From assembly GCA_018266335.1 (NCBI GenBank), contig JAFEAR010000010.1, forward strand, positions 1-9,808: DNA of 9,808 nucleotides, written 5' to 3'. Both the position numbers and the translations under genes were made by a program. Positions 1 through 8,766 of this stretch are shown one piece after another (within the stretch, counting starts at the first letter, position 1; each line of letters begins with the position of its first letter). The notes below the pieces were generated by a model, which saw only the letters and a list, made by a program, of their open reading frames with translations, ran no database searches and was not told the origin of the DNA. This DNA comes from Bdellovibrionales bacterium. GTDB lineage: Bacteria; Bdellovibrionota; UBA2428.

Positions 1-1385
1 AAAGTGTAGCGCATGATGACGGTGACTCCTGCGCCCGCAACACCGGGGTTGCGTAGACGCCGGAGCACCATGGTAAACGCGGCCAAGCCCAAGTACGCTT
101 CCGTTTTTCCACCGCCCGTGGGAAAGAACAGAAGATCCACCATTTCCCGGTCTGGGTGCACCGGATCAACGATGCCCGGTAGGTTTACCAGCAGGAACGC
201 GAGCTGAAAGGGGAACCAAGCGGGCTCCGGCTGAGAGGGGTTTCGTTTTCGCGCGGCGGCGGCCATGACGCGATTTGCGATGCAAAACGCCTCAAGAACC
301 TGCGGATCGTCGAGAGCGGCCATCCCGGCTTCAATGCGGCCCGCGATCGCGTTTCCCCGGGTGATGAGCATTTCCGCAACCTGCTTTCGGCGCGGGTCCA
401 GAGGAATGTCCTGCTTGGTTAACCACTCGCGGTATTGAGTGATCAATTTACCGATGATGCGATTTGCTTCCGCGCCATTCGTCAGCACCGCCAGAGAATC
501 CATGCTCAACTCAACACCATCACGCCGGGCGGGTTCAACCCGCTCGACTTCAGACCGGGGAATCCAGACCGACTCCACCGAATGGCAAACTCCATCAGAA
601 TCGACGTGAGCATGGGCCGAAACGCCGTGGCCAACGGCGAACTCCATGGCGTCGCGGTACTGCAGGTCGGCTAGCCGCTCATCAAAGTCGTCAAGCAAGT
701 ATCCACGAAGGTTTGGGCGGGGAACGAAGGGCTGATCGGCCTCCAATTGGAGCTTGACCTGAAAGGCGTACGCGGCGTCTCTGCTGTGAATGTCCTGAGG
801 CGGGCGATTGTTTATGACGAACACTGAGACCGCAATGGTCCCCTCCGGAATGAGATCGAGATTGCCATGGCGATTCGGGATGCGCCGAATGGCAGTTTCG
901 ATCTCAAGCCCGTCGCTGTAGGGTAAAGCTTCGCGCGCCTTTGCGGGCGGAATAAAAATGTCCGCATGAGACCACTTGGGCTCACGTTGCCAGCCCGAGA
1001 GACTGTCGTTATCGACACGCTTGTAATCTCCCCACGTGACGGTGGCGGTGATGCTCTTGGTTCCCTGTGGAACTAACACGCTCAAACCAATCGAAGAGGG
1101 AAAGGGCGTCTTTCGGGAAGAGGTGGCTTCCGGTGCTGCCTCATCATCAACGCCGGTACGGTTCGGAATCAAGTCAATCTGTTCGGCGCTCGTCTCTTCC
1201 GTCTTGTCGGCCAGCTTGGACTCAAAAGGCACCAGGAAACCGGTCAGATACCAACGGGAAGGGGTAGTTGTGGCAGGAAGAACCTCATTTTCGAGATGCG
1301 ATCCAGCGGCGAGGCCGCTTACCGGTCCGACGAGGTCGATCAGCACGGCGTTCACCAGTTGTTCCCGGACCTCTACGGCTTTCAT
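1..1385 (-). CDS. drmA: DISARM helicase DrmA, N-terminal part (cut by window edge)
   Basis: DrmA is the core DISARM helicase. In studied systems it partners with DrmB to recognise and act on invading DNA. The reading frame is open from an ATG at 1385 to base 1, giving 461 complete codons without a stop. It begins MKAVEVREQLVNAVLIDLVG, followed by LPATTTPSRWYLTGFLVPFE (about residues 36-55) and PFPSSIGLSVLVP, which I recognise as the usual DrmA N-terminal region. A Q-motif-like FPFQ lies at residues 391-394. The Walker A motif FPTGGGKT is at residues 421-428, with the lysine K427 encoded at 107-105. Helicase motifs II-VI and the C-terminal domains must lie beyond base 1; full DrmA is roughly 1,200 residues, so about a third is visible. 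The start overlaps the drmMI stop as ATGA and has a GGAG 8 nt upstream. Identity is from recalled family sequence, not a search, but the fit and context are strong. Confidence 0.9.
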   Translation of the reverse strand, partial: MKAVEVREQLVNAVLIDLVGPVSGLAAGSHLENEVLPATTTPSRWYLTGFLVPFESKLADKTEETSAEQIDLIPNRTGVDDEAAPEATSSRKTPFPSSIGLSVLVPQGTKSITATVTWGDYKRVDNDSLSGWQREPKWSHADIFIPPAKAREALPYSDGLEIETAIRRIPNRHGNLDLIPEGTIAVSVFVINNRPPQDIHSRDAAYAFQVKLQLEADQPFVPRPNLRGYLLDDFDERLADLQYRDAMEFAVGHGVSAHAHVDSDGVCHSVESVWIPRSEVERVEPARRDGVELSMDSLAVLTNGAEANRIIGKLITQYREWLTKQDIPLDPRRKQVAEMLITRGNAIAGRIEAGMAALDDPQVLEAFCIANRVMAAAARKRNPSQPEPAWFPFQLAFLLVNLPGIVDPVHPDREMVDLLFFPTGGGKTEAYLGLAAFTMVLRRLRNPGVAGAGVTVIMRYT

Positions 1386-4300
1386 TCGCTTGGCTCCAAA
1401 CCCAGACTAATTTGTTCTTTCGCCACGGTCTTCGATCTCCTTCTTGGGTCCTTCTTGGCAGGCACCGGAACGGAAGACTCCGGCTTCGGCGGATTTGTGC
1501 GCTCTTCCTCAGCGCGCTTGCGATTCAGTTCCAGCAGGCGAACGAGTACTTCGTCGCGGAAGTCATCGCTCCATCGATAACGCCAGGGCTTTTTCTTTTT
1601 GCGCACCTTTCCAGAGACGAAGTCTTCTTCAGACTCTTCATAATCGAGGATAAAATCGTGGACCGGCTGAAGGTCGACCCAGCCGTAAGCATCCAGTGCC
1701 ACGCGGTCCAACTGGGCGTGCAGGTTGCGCAGTTTCTCGATATCAGCGTTGTCTTCGTGTTTATCGTGGAAGCGGTTATAGGTCTTGGTAAGGCCTTCGT
1801 TATTGCGGACCATTAAGTCGGCGCGGAACTGATAATACTCTTGGCCGGCTCGCTCTAGTGCGTCATTCTCTTTCCAGTTAGGAGGGAAGGGGAAAGTCTC
1901 GAAACAGTCCGTTGGCGTAAAGCGGAGATCATCTTTCATTGAAGAGCCGAAGAATCGCGCCCAGATTTCGTGGACTCGGGACTGCAGAATGGCGAAGGCG
2001 GCATGAGATGTTTCAGTTATTGCCACCAAGGATTCGGCGGGGACGATCGCAGAAGAAACGAAACAGAAGGCGACATGGGACGTTACACGCGAGATGAGGA
2101 GCACTCGTTCGATTTGACGCAAGCGTGAATCCAGTCCCGGGCGACGTTCGGCAAATCGCCACCAGAACCGTCTATAGTTCTCGCGATTGTCGGTATCACG
2201 CTCTGGTTTAACCTTCTGCTTGACGATTGCGAGAAGATCCGGCCAGTCATAGGCTACTGGCTCGGGGTAATCGTGGGGCACAATTCCTTCTCGCAGGTGC
2301 TTCTTTTTTCCAGCCTGGGTTAGCTTTGTCCACGATGTTGCTTCGATCCCTCTAGCCAGCGGAAAATCTTCGAAATTGATTACGTACCTGTGGTGCGAGT
2401 GGAAAGGGCTCTTGTTGATCTCCTCTCCGCCAATGTAAGGGAAGATACGCTCTGCGTTTCTACCATCCTTTGAAATTAGATTCGTCATCACGGAAATGGT
2501 CGACGCTTCACCATCTTTATCGGTATCGTCAAAAGTGAAACCCATGCCGAGAACGGTGCTTCCTTGAAAGCTCGTTTCCTGGTTCTCACGCAAAATGGCT
2601 GGCGTCTCATCTCCCCCCGCGTGGAACAAGTAAGCCGTGATCAACTCGGTGTGCCGGCCGTCCAACTCAAAGGGCCTGTGCATTGCACCCTTTGAAATGT
2701 GTACAACGCTAACTACCACTGCGGCTTTGCCAGGCCACTTCAAACGCCGTGTCGCCTTGTAAATGGTGCCGCCAAGATTGCGGATGTACCTCAGGCCTGT
2801 CGAGCGCGTGTCCCCCTGCCCGATCGTGTTGGTCGCAATCAGCCCCATGCAACCATCGGGGTGCAACAAATCAAAGGCCCTGCGAAAGAAGTACGCAACT
2901 AGGTCGGCGTTCCCGTGGCTCTGTTCGTACGCTTGTAGTAGCCAGCCGATATAGTTTTTGCCATTGCTGGTGATGAGAGTATTTTTCCCGGCGAAAGGCG
3001 GATTTCCGATGAAAGAGTGAAAACCACCGCCACGGAACACTTCCGGAAACTCCGCTTCCCAATGGAACGGGGTCACCCGCTTCCTCAAGGCGAGGACTGC
3101 TTCAGCAACGATATCCAATTTCTTGGTTTCGTAGGCATTGATCCATTGGTTGCGCTTATCAAGACGTGCTTTAGACTTTTCCTCTGAAAAGAATGCAGCG
3201 ACGATGAGATCGCCTAAATCTCTGAGATTTTGGGCGGCAAATATAGCATTTGCATAATGAGTTTCCAGGTTCGAGTATTCCGTTTGCTCCACTTGATCGA
3301 GCAACGTCTCACGCGCTTGCATGACATTCGCGATCTGCCGTTCTGCTTCGCCCCGGAATAACGTGCCCTCTTCGGCCAGCGCGTCTACCATCTGGTTTAT
3401 GGATAACCCGACAAGTGAATCGCCGTGGCGAAAAGAATGGTCGAGGAACGTAAACGGATGATCCTTAGCAAAAGTCGCCAGCCAAAGAGACAGCTTGGCC
3501 AGGTCGACGGCGAACGGGTTCTTATCCACTCCGTACAGACACCGTTGCGCGACGATTCGGCGAGCGTGGAGCAGGGGATCCTGATCGGTTGGAATGTCTG
3601 GTGTTTTGTGGTGTGCGACCCAAGTCTTTACTAGCACGTCGCCCAGATAGCGGCAGGCTTCTACCAGGAACGCTCCGGAGCCCATGGCAGGGTCGCAGAC
3701 CTTCAAATTGAGAATCTGCTCGGGCGTGGGATTCTCGCCCAACTGGGCGAGGACAGGGTCCAGCGTGGTCCGCACAATCGGTTCAGTGAGCGATCGCGGC
3801 GTGTAGTGCGATCCGGAGCGGCGGCGCTCTTCGGTGGGCTGGAGATAAATGTCCCCCGGGTAGATCACCAAATTGCCGCGCTCGTGGTGTGTGTATAGGG
3901 GAGAGATGCGGCCCGCAAGGGCAGCGAGTATTGCATCGGCAGTATCGGCCGATTTCAGCGCTTGGGCTGCTTTCTCGGAGGGCTCCCAACGCAGTCGTTT
4001 CTTTAGCCACTTCTTGCGGTTGCCCGCCGGTTGGGCCAGCAGGCTCTTTAGATTGATGACAACGTGGTGAGGCCTGAAGCCGATGCTGGGCGCCTTCGCT
4101 TGCAGGACCTCAAATCCCATCATGGCCTCGTAGACCGAACCGATCTGCTCGACATCGAGAGCCCGGTAGGAGATCCGCTCGCCGTCTAGGTAAAGCAGGT
4201 CTTCCAGTACACGATAGAGAACACCATCCGAGATCTTCGGCGGCGTAATCTTTTCATCGCTGCTCCGCTTGGAGCGATACGGCCGGCCCTCCAAAAAAGG

Positions 4301-5449
4301 GTAGACATCCGGATCAAAGAGCCGGCCGCGGCGCGCCGGTAAGCGCCAAGGCCCATGGCCGCCGCCATCGTGCACGAGCCGGGAAAGGGTGAGGAACTGC
4401 GCCCAAGCTCCGAAGCGCTGATCCATTGTGTCCGGGTATGCTGCTTTGTCCTCGCGCAGCTTTTCGTGGAGCCCCAGAAGCCCGTAGAAGCGCTGATAGG
4501 TCTCGACTGTATCCGATGTTCCGGGCTTGGCGGAGGCCATAAGGTTTCGATCTTCGGCATAAAGCAAAAAGACCATGCGCATGAGCGTGGTTAGAAGACC
4601 ACCGTAGACGTCCGCCGGCGCGTCCTTAAGAGTGGTCCCAAGCAGTTCGCCGGGCTGGCGATCACTATCGGCTATCCGATTGGCATCATTAAAGCCACGG
4701 CAGAGTTCATTCAACGCCCGGAGCACTTGGCCGGCGAGCTGAATCGAGACTTCATTCTGATACTTGCGGCTGGCTTGGAGGATGGCCGGCAGGCGCTGAT
4801 CTTTGGGGGCAGAGAAGAGGCGCTGCTCGTAGAGCAGTAGGTGGAGAGCGGCAACGATGGGCCGCCCGGCCGTCTCGCACATGGCCTGAATTGGGAACGT
4901 TATGTGTCCGGCGGTTTCGCCGCGCGGCGCGTATACCAATCGGATAGCGTGCGGGTTGACCAAGAGGCCAGTGGGGACGCCAGTATCCCTGAGCAGGCGC
5001 TCAAAGCGCGCCTGTGGGCTGGCCTGCCAACTGCGTTCGTTGCCGGTATGGCCGCCTTGGTCCATGGCGACCGACGCGGGCAGCTCCTGGATGAGCATTT
5101 GCCACTCGGGCTCGCCCGTCAGGCCGGGGACGGCGTAGTTTGGCCGAAGGATCTCGCCATATTCCTGGAGCGCCGTGCTCAAAGAGTCGGGTGGAACTGC
5201 AAGGTCCCCCTCCTCCCATTGCCAAAATTCACGGGCGAAGTCAGCGAAGCGGGTTAACCGCCGCGTTTCATTCCGGTTCTCGTCAATTGCGTCATGCGTG
5301 TGGCGCAGGAGAACTTCCTGCTCGCGAATCACATTTCGGGCAACGCGTGCCTGGGCGTTTTTCAGGGCGGCGGGGGATACGACAAGACCGACCGGTTGGA
5401 GGAAGCCGAGCCACTCCTGGTGCTCTCTAATGACTGGATCGTAGCTCAT
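1382..5449 (-). CDS. drmMI: DISARM class 1 N6-adenine DNA methyltransferase DrmMI
   Basis: This is a 1,355-residue adenine-specific DNA methyltransferase, expected to use S-adenosylmethionine to modify host DNA and so protect it from the DISARM effector. Residue numbers count from the ATG at 5449. A long N-terminal region (about 1-530) precedes the methylase core. The core has the N-terminal SAM-side motif GSHYTP at 546-551, motif I DPAMGSGAF at 586-594, the acidic-loop region YGVDKNPFAVDLAKLSLWL at about 639-657, and the catalytic motif NPPF at 816-819 (encoded 3004-2993). A probable target-recognition region follows, ending in TDCFETFPFP (about 1180-1189), and the tail is very basic (KKKK, then RRRSK). 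An in-frame TTG at 5482 would add 11 residues and overlap drmD by 29 bp. I prefer the ATG, which lies 4 nt after the drmD stop and gives MSYDPVIREHQEWLGFLQPV, a family-like N-terminus. PglX of BREX has a similar fold, but the neighbouring drmD and drmA genes decide for DrmMI. All visible catalytic residues are intact. Confidence 0.93.
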   Translation of the reverse strand: MSYDPVIREHQEWLGFLQPVGLVVSPAALKNAQARVARNVIREQEVLLRHTHDAIDENRNETRRLTRFADFAREFWQWEEGDLAVPPDSLSTALQEYGEILRPNYAVPGLTGEPEWQMLIQELPASVAMDQGGHTGNERSWQASPQARFERLLRDTGVPTGLLVNPHAIRLVYAPRGETAGHITFPIQAMCETAGRPIVAALHLLLYEQRLFSAPKDQRLPAILQASRKYQNEVSIQLAGQVLRALNELCRGFNDANRIADSDRQPGELLGTTLKDAPADVYGGLLTTLMRMVFLLYAEDRNLMASAKPGTSDTVETYQRFYGLLGLHEKLREDKAAYPDTMDQRFGAWAQFLTLSRLVHDGGGHGPWRLPARRGRLFDPDVYPFLEGRPYRSKRSSDEKITPPKISDGVLYRVLEDLLYLDGERISYRALDVEQIGSVYEAMMGFEVLQAKAPSIGFRPHHVVINLKSLLAQPAGNRKKWLKKRLRWEPSEKAAQALKSADTADAILAALAGRISPLYTHHERGNLVIYPGDIYLQPTEERRRSGSHYTPRSLTEPIVRTTLDPVLAQLGENPTPEQILNLKVCDPAMGSGAFLVEACRYLGDVLVKTWVAHHKTPDIPTDQDPLLHARRIVAQRCLYGVDKNPFAVDLAKLSLWLATFAKDHPFTFLDHSFRHGDSLVGLSINQMVDALAEEGTLFRGEAERQIANVMQARETLLDQVEQTEYSNLETHYANAIFAAQNLRDLGDLIVAAFFSEEKSKARLDKRNQWINAYETKKLDIVAEAVLALRKRVTPFHWEAEFPEVFRGGGFHSFIGNPPFAGKNTLITSNGKNYIGWLLQAYEQSHGNADLVAYFFRRAFDLLHPDGCMGLIATNTIGQGDTRSTGLRYIRNLGGTIYKATRRLKWPGKAAVVVSVVHISKGAMHRPFELDGRHTELITAYLFHAGGDETPAILRENQETSFQGSTVLGMGFTFDDTDKDGEASTISVMTNLISKDGRNAERIFPYIGGEEINKSPFHSHHRYVINFEDFPLARGIEATSWTKLTQAGKKKHLREGIVPHDYPEPVAYDWPDLLAIVKQKVKPERDTDNRENYRRFWWRFAERRPGLDSRLRQIERVLLISRVTSHVAFCFVSSAIVPAESLVAITETSHAAFAILQSRVHEIWARFFGSSMKDDLRFTPTDCFETFPFPPNWKENDALERAGQEYYQFRADLMVRNNEGLTKTYNRFHDKHEDNADIEKLRNLHAQLDRVALDAYGWVDLQPVHDFILDYEESEEDFVSGKVRKKKKPWRYRWSDDFRDEVLVRLLELNRKRAEEERTNPPKPESSVPVPAKKDPRRRSKTVAKEQISLGLEPSE
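1394..1397 (-). promoter_or_regulatory. Shine-Dalgarno of drmA inside the drmMI 3' end
   Basis: On the minus strand GGAG lies 8 nt before the drmA ATG, within the last codons of drmMI. Together with the ATGA stop/start overlap this supports the chosen drmA start and coupled translation. Confidence 0.7.
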
Positions 5450-5453
5450 GAAA

Positions 5454-8400
5454 TTACCCGGAGATCGGCCAGAGGTAGACAACCCCGATGGGTTCTACCC
5501 GTGATGTTTTCACTTGGTAGTTGTTTACGATTTGGGCGGGCTCCTCGTCGAGTTCGCGCTCAATGTCGGCTAGGCGCTTTGTCCAAGCTTTGCGGTCGGC
5601 TTCGTGCTGACGCAACTCGCGCTCGTCGAAACCAAGGGTCATTTGGGCCGAGTCCTGCCCTTGCAGCTTTAAGATCCTCCTGCGTTGGTTCTCAATGATC
5701 GCTCGCAGTTCCTTGGCTTCCCGGTCGCCGCGTTTGGCGAGAAGTTCCTTGGCTTTCGCGGCAGCGGCCTCGGCGCGCTTGGCGAGGTGAGGCAGCAAGT
5801 CAGCTACGTCTTGCGGAGCCTGAGCTTTCAGCTTGTCTTCCACCTCGCCGCGCACTTTGCGGTCGCGCGCCTGCTCAAACGCCTTTTCCAGGATCTGGAT
5901 GGTGAACTTCTCGCTGTCTTCTGCATACGGGCGGAGCGGTTCTTTGCGGCCTAACGGGTCCACCCAGCGGGCGGTGACCATCACCAGTTCATCGTGCAAC
6001 CGGGAGGCGAGCGGGCCGTACAGAGAGAGGCGGCCAATAAGAATCACGCGCCGAATGGCGTCATCGGTCTGTCCGACGCAGGCGCGGGCCAGGTCATCGT
6101 AAACAAAGCCTTGCGCGCGAAAGCGCCCGAGCAACCGCTGGACAACTCGGTGCTCGAGGTGAAGGTGGACGCAGGAATCGTCTATGTGCTGCGGGGATTC
6201 AAAAACAACCGGAAGAATCGGATTCTGCTCGCGCCATTCCCAAATTTTTTGATCTTTGGCGCGGGGAGCGCGGAGCGAATCGAGCGTATGCGCCCAGGCG
6301 GCGCTGGCCACCTGCGGGAAGGTCCACCGTTGTGGGCCGGTATTGGGAGACGCGACGGCTTTGAGGGCGGGCGCTCCGTTCAGTTCGAGCGCTAGAGAAA
6401 GCGCATTTTGGAAGTGCGTGGCGTTCAGGCCCACAAAACGTTTGGAGTCTTCGAGCAGGTCACTGAGGCCGTCGAGTTCCTGGCTCAGTTCCCGGCCGCG
6501 CTTGCGAATCGACTCCTGCTCTTCTTCGATTCGCTGGCGGGCTTCGGATTCAGCCGTGAGCCGGGCCAGATCCTCTGAGATCCCCGCGCGCAAACCGCCC
6601 GCCAGAAGATCTTCCATTCGTTTGGCCAGCACGGGGGAGAGGCTACCAAGTTCCCGCTGAATGGTTTCGGTTTTGCGTACCAAGGTGCGGATGACATCGT
6701 CTTCCGGGCGCTGCGTATAGACAAAGTAGTGGCAGCGGACTTCTTTTTCGCGCTGCAGTTTGCGGTCAATGCGGCCGTTGCGCTGCTCCATGCGGCTTGG
6801 GTTCCACGGGAGATCGAAGTGGAACAAGTCCGCGCAGTAGTTCTGGAAATTGACGCCTTCGCGAGCGGCGTCGGTGGCAATGAGTATACGCAGCGGATGC
6901 GTTTCCGGTGAAGTATTGAATGCCTGTTTGATCGTCTCCAAACGCTCGCGCCCCATGCCGCCGTGGAACGTGGCAATGCGTTCCGCGGCCTGATCCGTTC
7001 GGGCAAAGGCGGTTTGGAGTTGCTGATCGAGGTAGCGCTTGGTTTCCGTGTATTCGGTGAAGATCAAGGCGCGGCGATGGTTCCAGCGGCTGGCGGAGTC
7101 GAACAGGTTGGAGCGGATCCAACTTATGAGGACCTTGACGCGTTCGTCCGGACGGCCACGGGCCTGATCCGACAGTCCCAACATCTGATCCAGGAGCGCT
7201 AGCTCTTGGGTGGTCGGCGGCGCGGCGCTACGGCCGCGACTGGTGGCGACGGCGACTGCTGCATCGAGATCTTCGGCCACCAGTTCTTCCGGCAGGTCTG
7301 CGCGTTCATCGTCTGCGCCGGGCGTGTCAAGGATGAGTTGAATCTGCCCTCCGGCAGGTTCGGCCGAGGCTTTTTCCAGATTGCGCCGGTGAACGGTCAG
7401 CGTGCGGTAGAACGCTTCCATTGAGGAGAGGAGACGCTTCTGCAAGGTGCAAATAACGAGAGAGGAAGCGGATTGTTGACTGCGCGTTGCCTGGCTCAGC
7501 CGCTCTTCGCGGAGTTCGCGATACGCGGCTAGCAGCCTCATGAGTTTCAGTTCCGGAGTGTCTTCCGAGAGCGGGGGCTGACCCTCGGGCGGCAACTCAT
7601 GCTGGACGAGAACGCGGTGAGGAAGGCCGAGGTTGGGGACTAATTCGCGCAATTCGCTTTTGAGGCGGCGCACCATTACTTCGTCCAAAAGCTTTGGGCT
7701 TGTTACGCGCTCACCCCGGAAGAAACGCTGCGGATCGAGCATTTCCAGCAGGGCGGAAAAGCTGTTGGAGTGGCCGTTGTGAGGCGTGGCGGACAGAAAC
7801 AGGCGGTGTTCGAAGAGACCCACGAGGTCGCGCATGGCGCGCGTGAATTGCGAATCCACGGCGTAGCGGGAGGAACTGGCGGGGGCGGCGTGGTGCGCCT
7901 CATCGAGTACAAGCATGGAAGCGGCGCGGTTCTGGTCGAGCCAATCGCGGAGCGGTTCGCTGTACTGCTCGTCACGCAGGAGCGCGTGTGAAACGATGAA
8001 CCGGGAGTGGGTCTTCCAAGGGTTGACGCCATAGCCGCGGTCGCGCCGGCATCGAATGACGTACTCGCGGTCAAGCACCACGAAGGTGAGGCCGAAGCGA
8101 ACTTCCATCTCGGTTTGCCATTGCGAGATGACGGAGGCCGGGCAGGCGATGACGATGCGCTTGACCTTTTGGCGCATGATCATTTCGCGGAGAATCAATC
8201 CGGCTTCAATGGTTTTGCCGAGCCCGACGTCATCGGCGATGAAGAGGTTGACGCGGGGTAGATGGAGCGCCTTCCGGAGCGGTTCCAGTTGATAGGTCAT
8301 CACCTGAATGCCCGCGCGGTGGGGCGCTTGGAAGAGCTTGGGGTTGGTGGAGGTGACGAGGTTCCAACGGATGGCATTCAGGTAGGCGGCGAATTTATCA

Positions 8401-8666
8401 GGCGGGTCAAACCCGCGGTTGGCGACATCGTTCCATTTGCTAGCTTCAAGAACGACTGCATCGACCTCGCGTTCCCAGAGGACTGAAAGGCGTTCGCCTG
8501 CGGCATCGTCATCAAGGCAGGAGAGGTCGACAAGAGTCTGCTCCCAGCGCGTGTCCTGGGGCGGATTGACGTTTTCGACGAGATACCGACGGGAGCGTAC
8601 CTGTACGATGTCGTCAATTTTGGGCTTGGCGTTTGCCGTCGGGCGGTGGGGTGTTGGGGCGATCAC
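5454..8666 (-). CDS. drmD: DISARM class 1 SNF2-family helicase DrmD
   Basis: This is a 1,070-residue SNF2/SF2 ATPase, the signature gene of class 1 DISARM, presumably translocating on DNA. Visible motifs in order are: LFIADDVGLGKTIEAGL at about 141-157 (Walker A, K151, encoded 8216-8214), the I-a region VIACPASVISQW (172-183), the Walker B box DEAHH at 255-259, motif III SATPHNGH at 292-299, LIFTEYTET at 534-542, motif V ATDAAREGVNFQ at 597-608, and motif VI QRNGRIDR at 628-635 with its arginine fingers. Between the lobes is a variable insert (about 360-500). After the second lobe come charged, probably coiled-coil stretches at about 700-740 and 960-1040. The start codon is GTG at 8666, supported by a GGAG Shine-Dalgarno 8 nt upstream. 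The gene ends with TAA 4 nt before the drmMI ATG, implying coupled translation. Every helicase motif looks intact. HepA/RapA-type SNF2 proteins share the motifs, but the adjacent drmMI and drmA genes make DrmD the best call. Confidence 0.93.
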   Translation of the reverse strand: MIAPTPHRPTANAKPKIDDIVQVRSRRYLVENVNPPQDTRWEQTLVDLSCLDDDAAGERLSVLWEREVDAVVLEASKWNDVANRGFDPPDKFAAYLNAIRWNLVTSTNPKLFQAPHRAGIQVMTYQLEPLRKALHLPRVNLFIADDVGLGKTIEAGLILREMIMRQKVKRIVIACPASVISQWQTEMEVRFGLTFVVLDREYVIRCRRDRGYGVNPWKTHSRFIVSHALLRDEQYSEPLRDWLDQNRAASMLVLDEAHHAAPASSSRYAVDSQFTRAMRDLVGLFEHRLFLSATPHNGHSNSFSALLEMLDPQRFFRGERVTSPKLLDEVMVRRLKSELRELVPNLGLPHRVLVQHELPPEGQPPLSEDTPELKLMRLLAAYRELREERLSQATRSQQSASSLVICTLQKRLLSSMEAFYRTLTVHRRNLEKASAEPAGGQIQLILDTPGADDERADLPEELVAEDLDAAVAVATSRGRSAAPPTTQELALLDQMLGLSDQARGRPDERVKVLISWIRSNLFDSASRWNHRRALIFTEYTETKRYLDQQLQTAFARTDQAAERIATFHGGMGRERLETIKQAFNTSPETHPLRILIATDAAREGVNFQNYCADLFHFDLPWNPSRMEQRNGRIDRKLQREKEVRCHYFVYTQRPEDDVIRTLVRKTETIQRELGSLSPVLAKRMEDLLAGGLRAGISEDLARLTAESEARQRIEEEQESIRKRGRELSQELDGLSDLLEDSKRFVGLNATHFQNALSLALELNGAPALKAVASPNTGPQRWTFPQVASAAWAHTLDSLRAPRAKDQKIWEWREQNPILPVVFESPQHIDDSCVHLHLEHRVVQRLLGRFRAQGFVYDDLARACVGQTDDAIRRVILIGRLSLYGPLASRLHDELVMVTARWVDPLGRKEPLRPYAEDSEKFTIQILEKAFEQARDRKVRGEVEDKLKAQAPQDVADLLPHLAKRAEAAAAKAKELLAKRGDREAKELRAIIENQRRRILKLQGQDSAQMTLGFDERELRQHEADRKAWTKRLADIERELDEEPAQIVNNYQVKTSRVEPIGVVYLWPISG

Positions 8667-8766
8667 GAAAAAAACTCCGACGTGATTGGTTGAACTTAAA
8701 TACGGTAGCAGAGGGGCAGCCGCCAGCGGTCGGTTATGAACTTTGATAGCTTCAGGCTGGGGGAGG
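8667..8766. other. 100-bp gap between the HEPN gene and drmD
   Basis: I see no gene here and no stem followed by a U-tract that would end transcription leaving the HEPN gene. The half nearest drmD is AT-rich (TATTTAAG on the minus strand at about 8694-8701) but lacks a good -35 box at the right distance, so I do not call a promoter. Read-through from the HEPN gene into drmD is therefore plausible, but an internal promoter cannot be excluded. Confidence 0.5.
8675..8678 (-). promoter_or_regulatory. Shine-Dalgarno of drmD, separated from its GTG start by a T7 run
   Basis: On the minus strand GGAG precedes the GTG at 8666 by 8 nt, and seven of those eight bases are an uninterrupted T run (A run at 8668-8674 on the plus strand). 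It decides the GTG start, since there is no ATG near the frame's beginning. The homopolymer sits exactly where a length change would alter the spacing between ribosome binding site and start codon. Confidence 0.72.

Noticed and set aside
1268..1816. 182-residue plus-strand open frame across the drmMI/drmA junction
   Set aside because: It lies opposite two well-supported genes, its translation matches nothing I know, and it reads as an antisense shadow of the drmMI C-terminus.
1382..5449. Assignment of the methylase as BREX PglX or a type ISP/IIG restriction enzyme
   Set aside because: The methylase core is shared with those families, but there is no PglZ or BrxC neighbour and no fused nuclease motif that I can see, while drmD and drmA flank it directly.
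6485..7006. 173-residue minus-strand frame, and a similar one at 7703-8074
   Set aside because: Both lie within drmD in another frame of the same strand. The drmD frame carries all helicase motifs in order, so these are out-of-frame shadows.
8701..8766. CCGC-CA-GCGG palindrome in the HEPN-drmD gap as a terminator
   Set aside because: The arms are only 4 bp, the 2-nt centre is too small for a loop, and no T-run follows on the minus strand.
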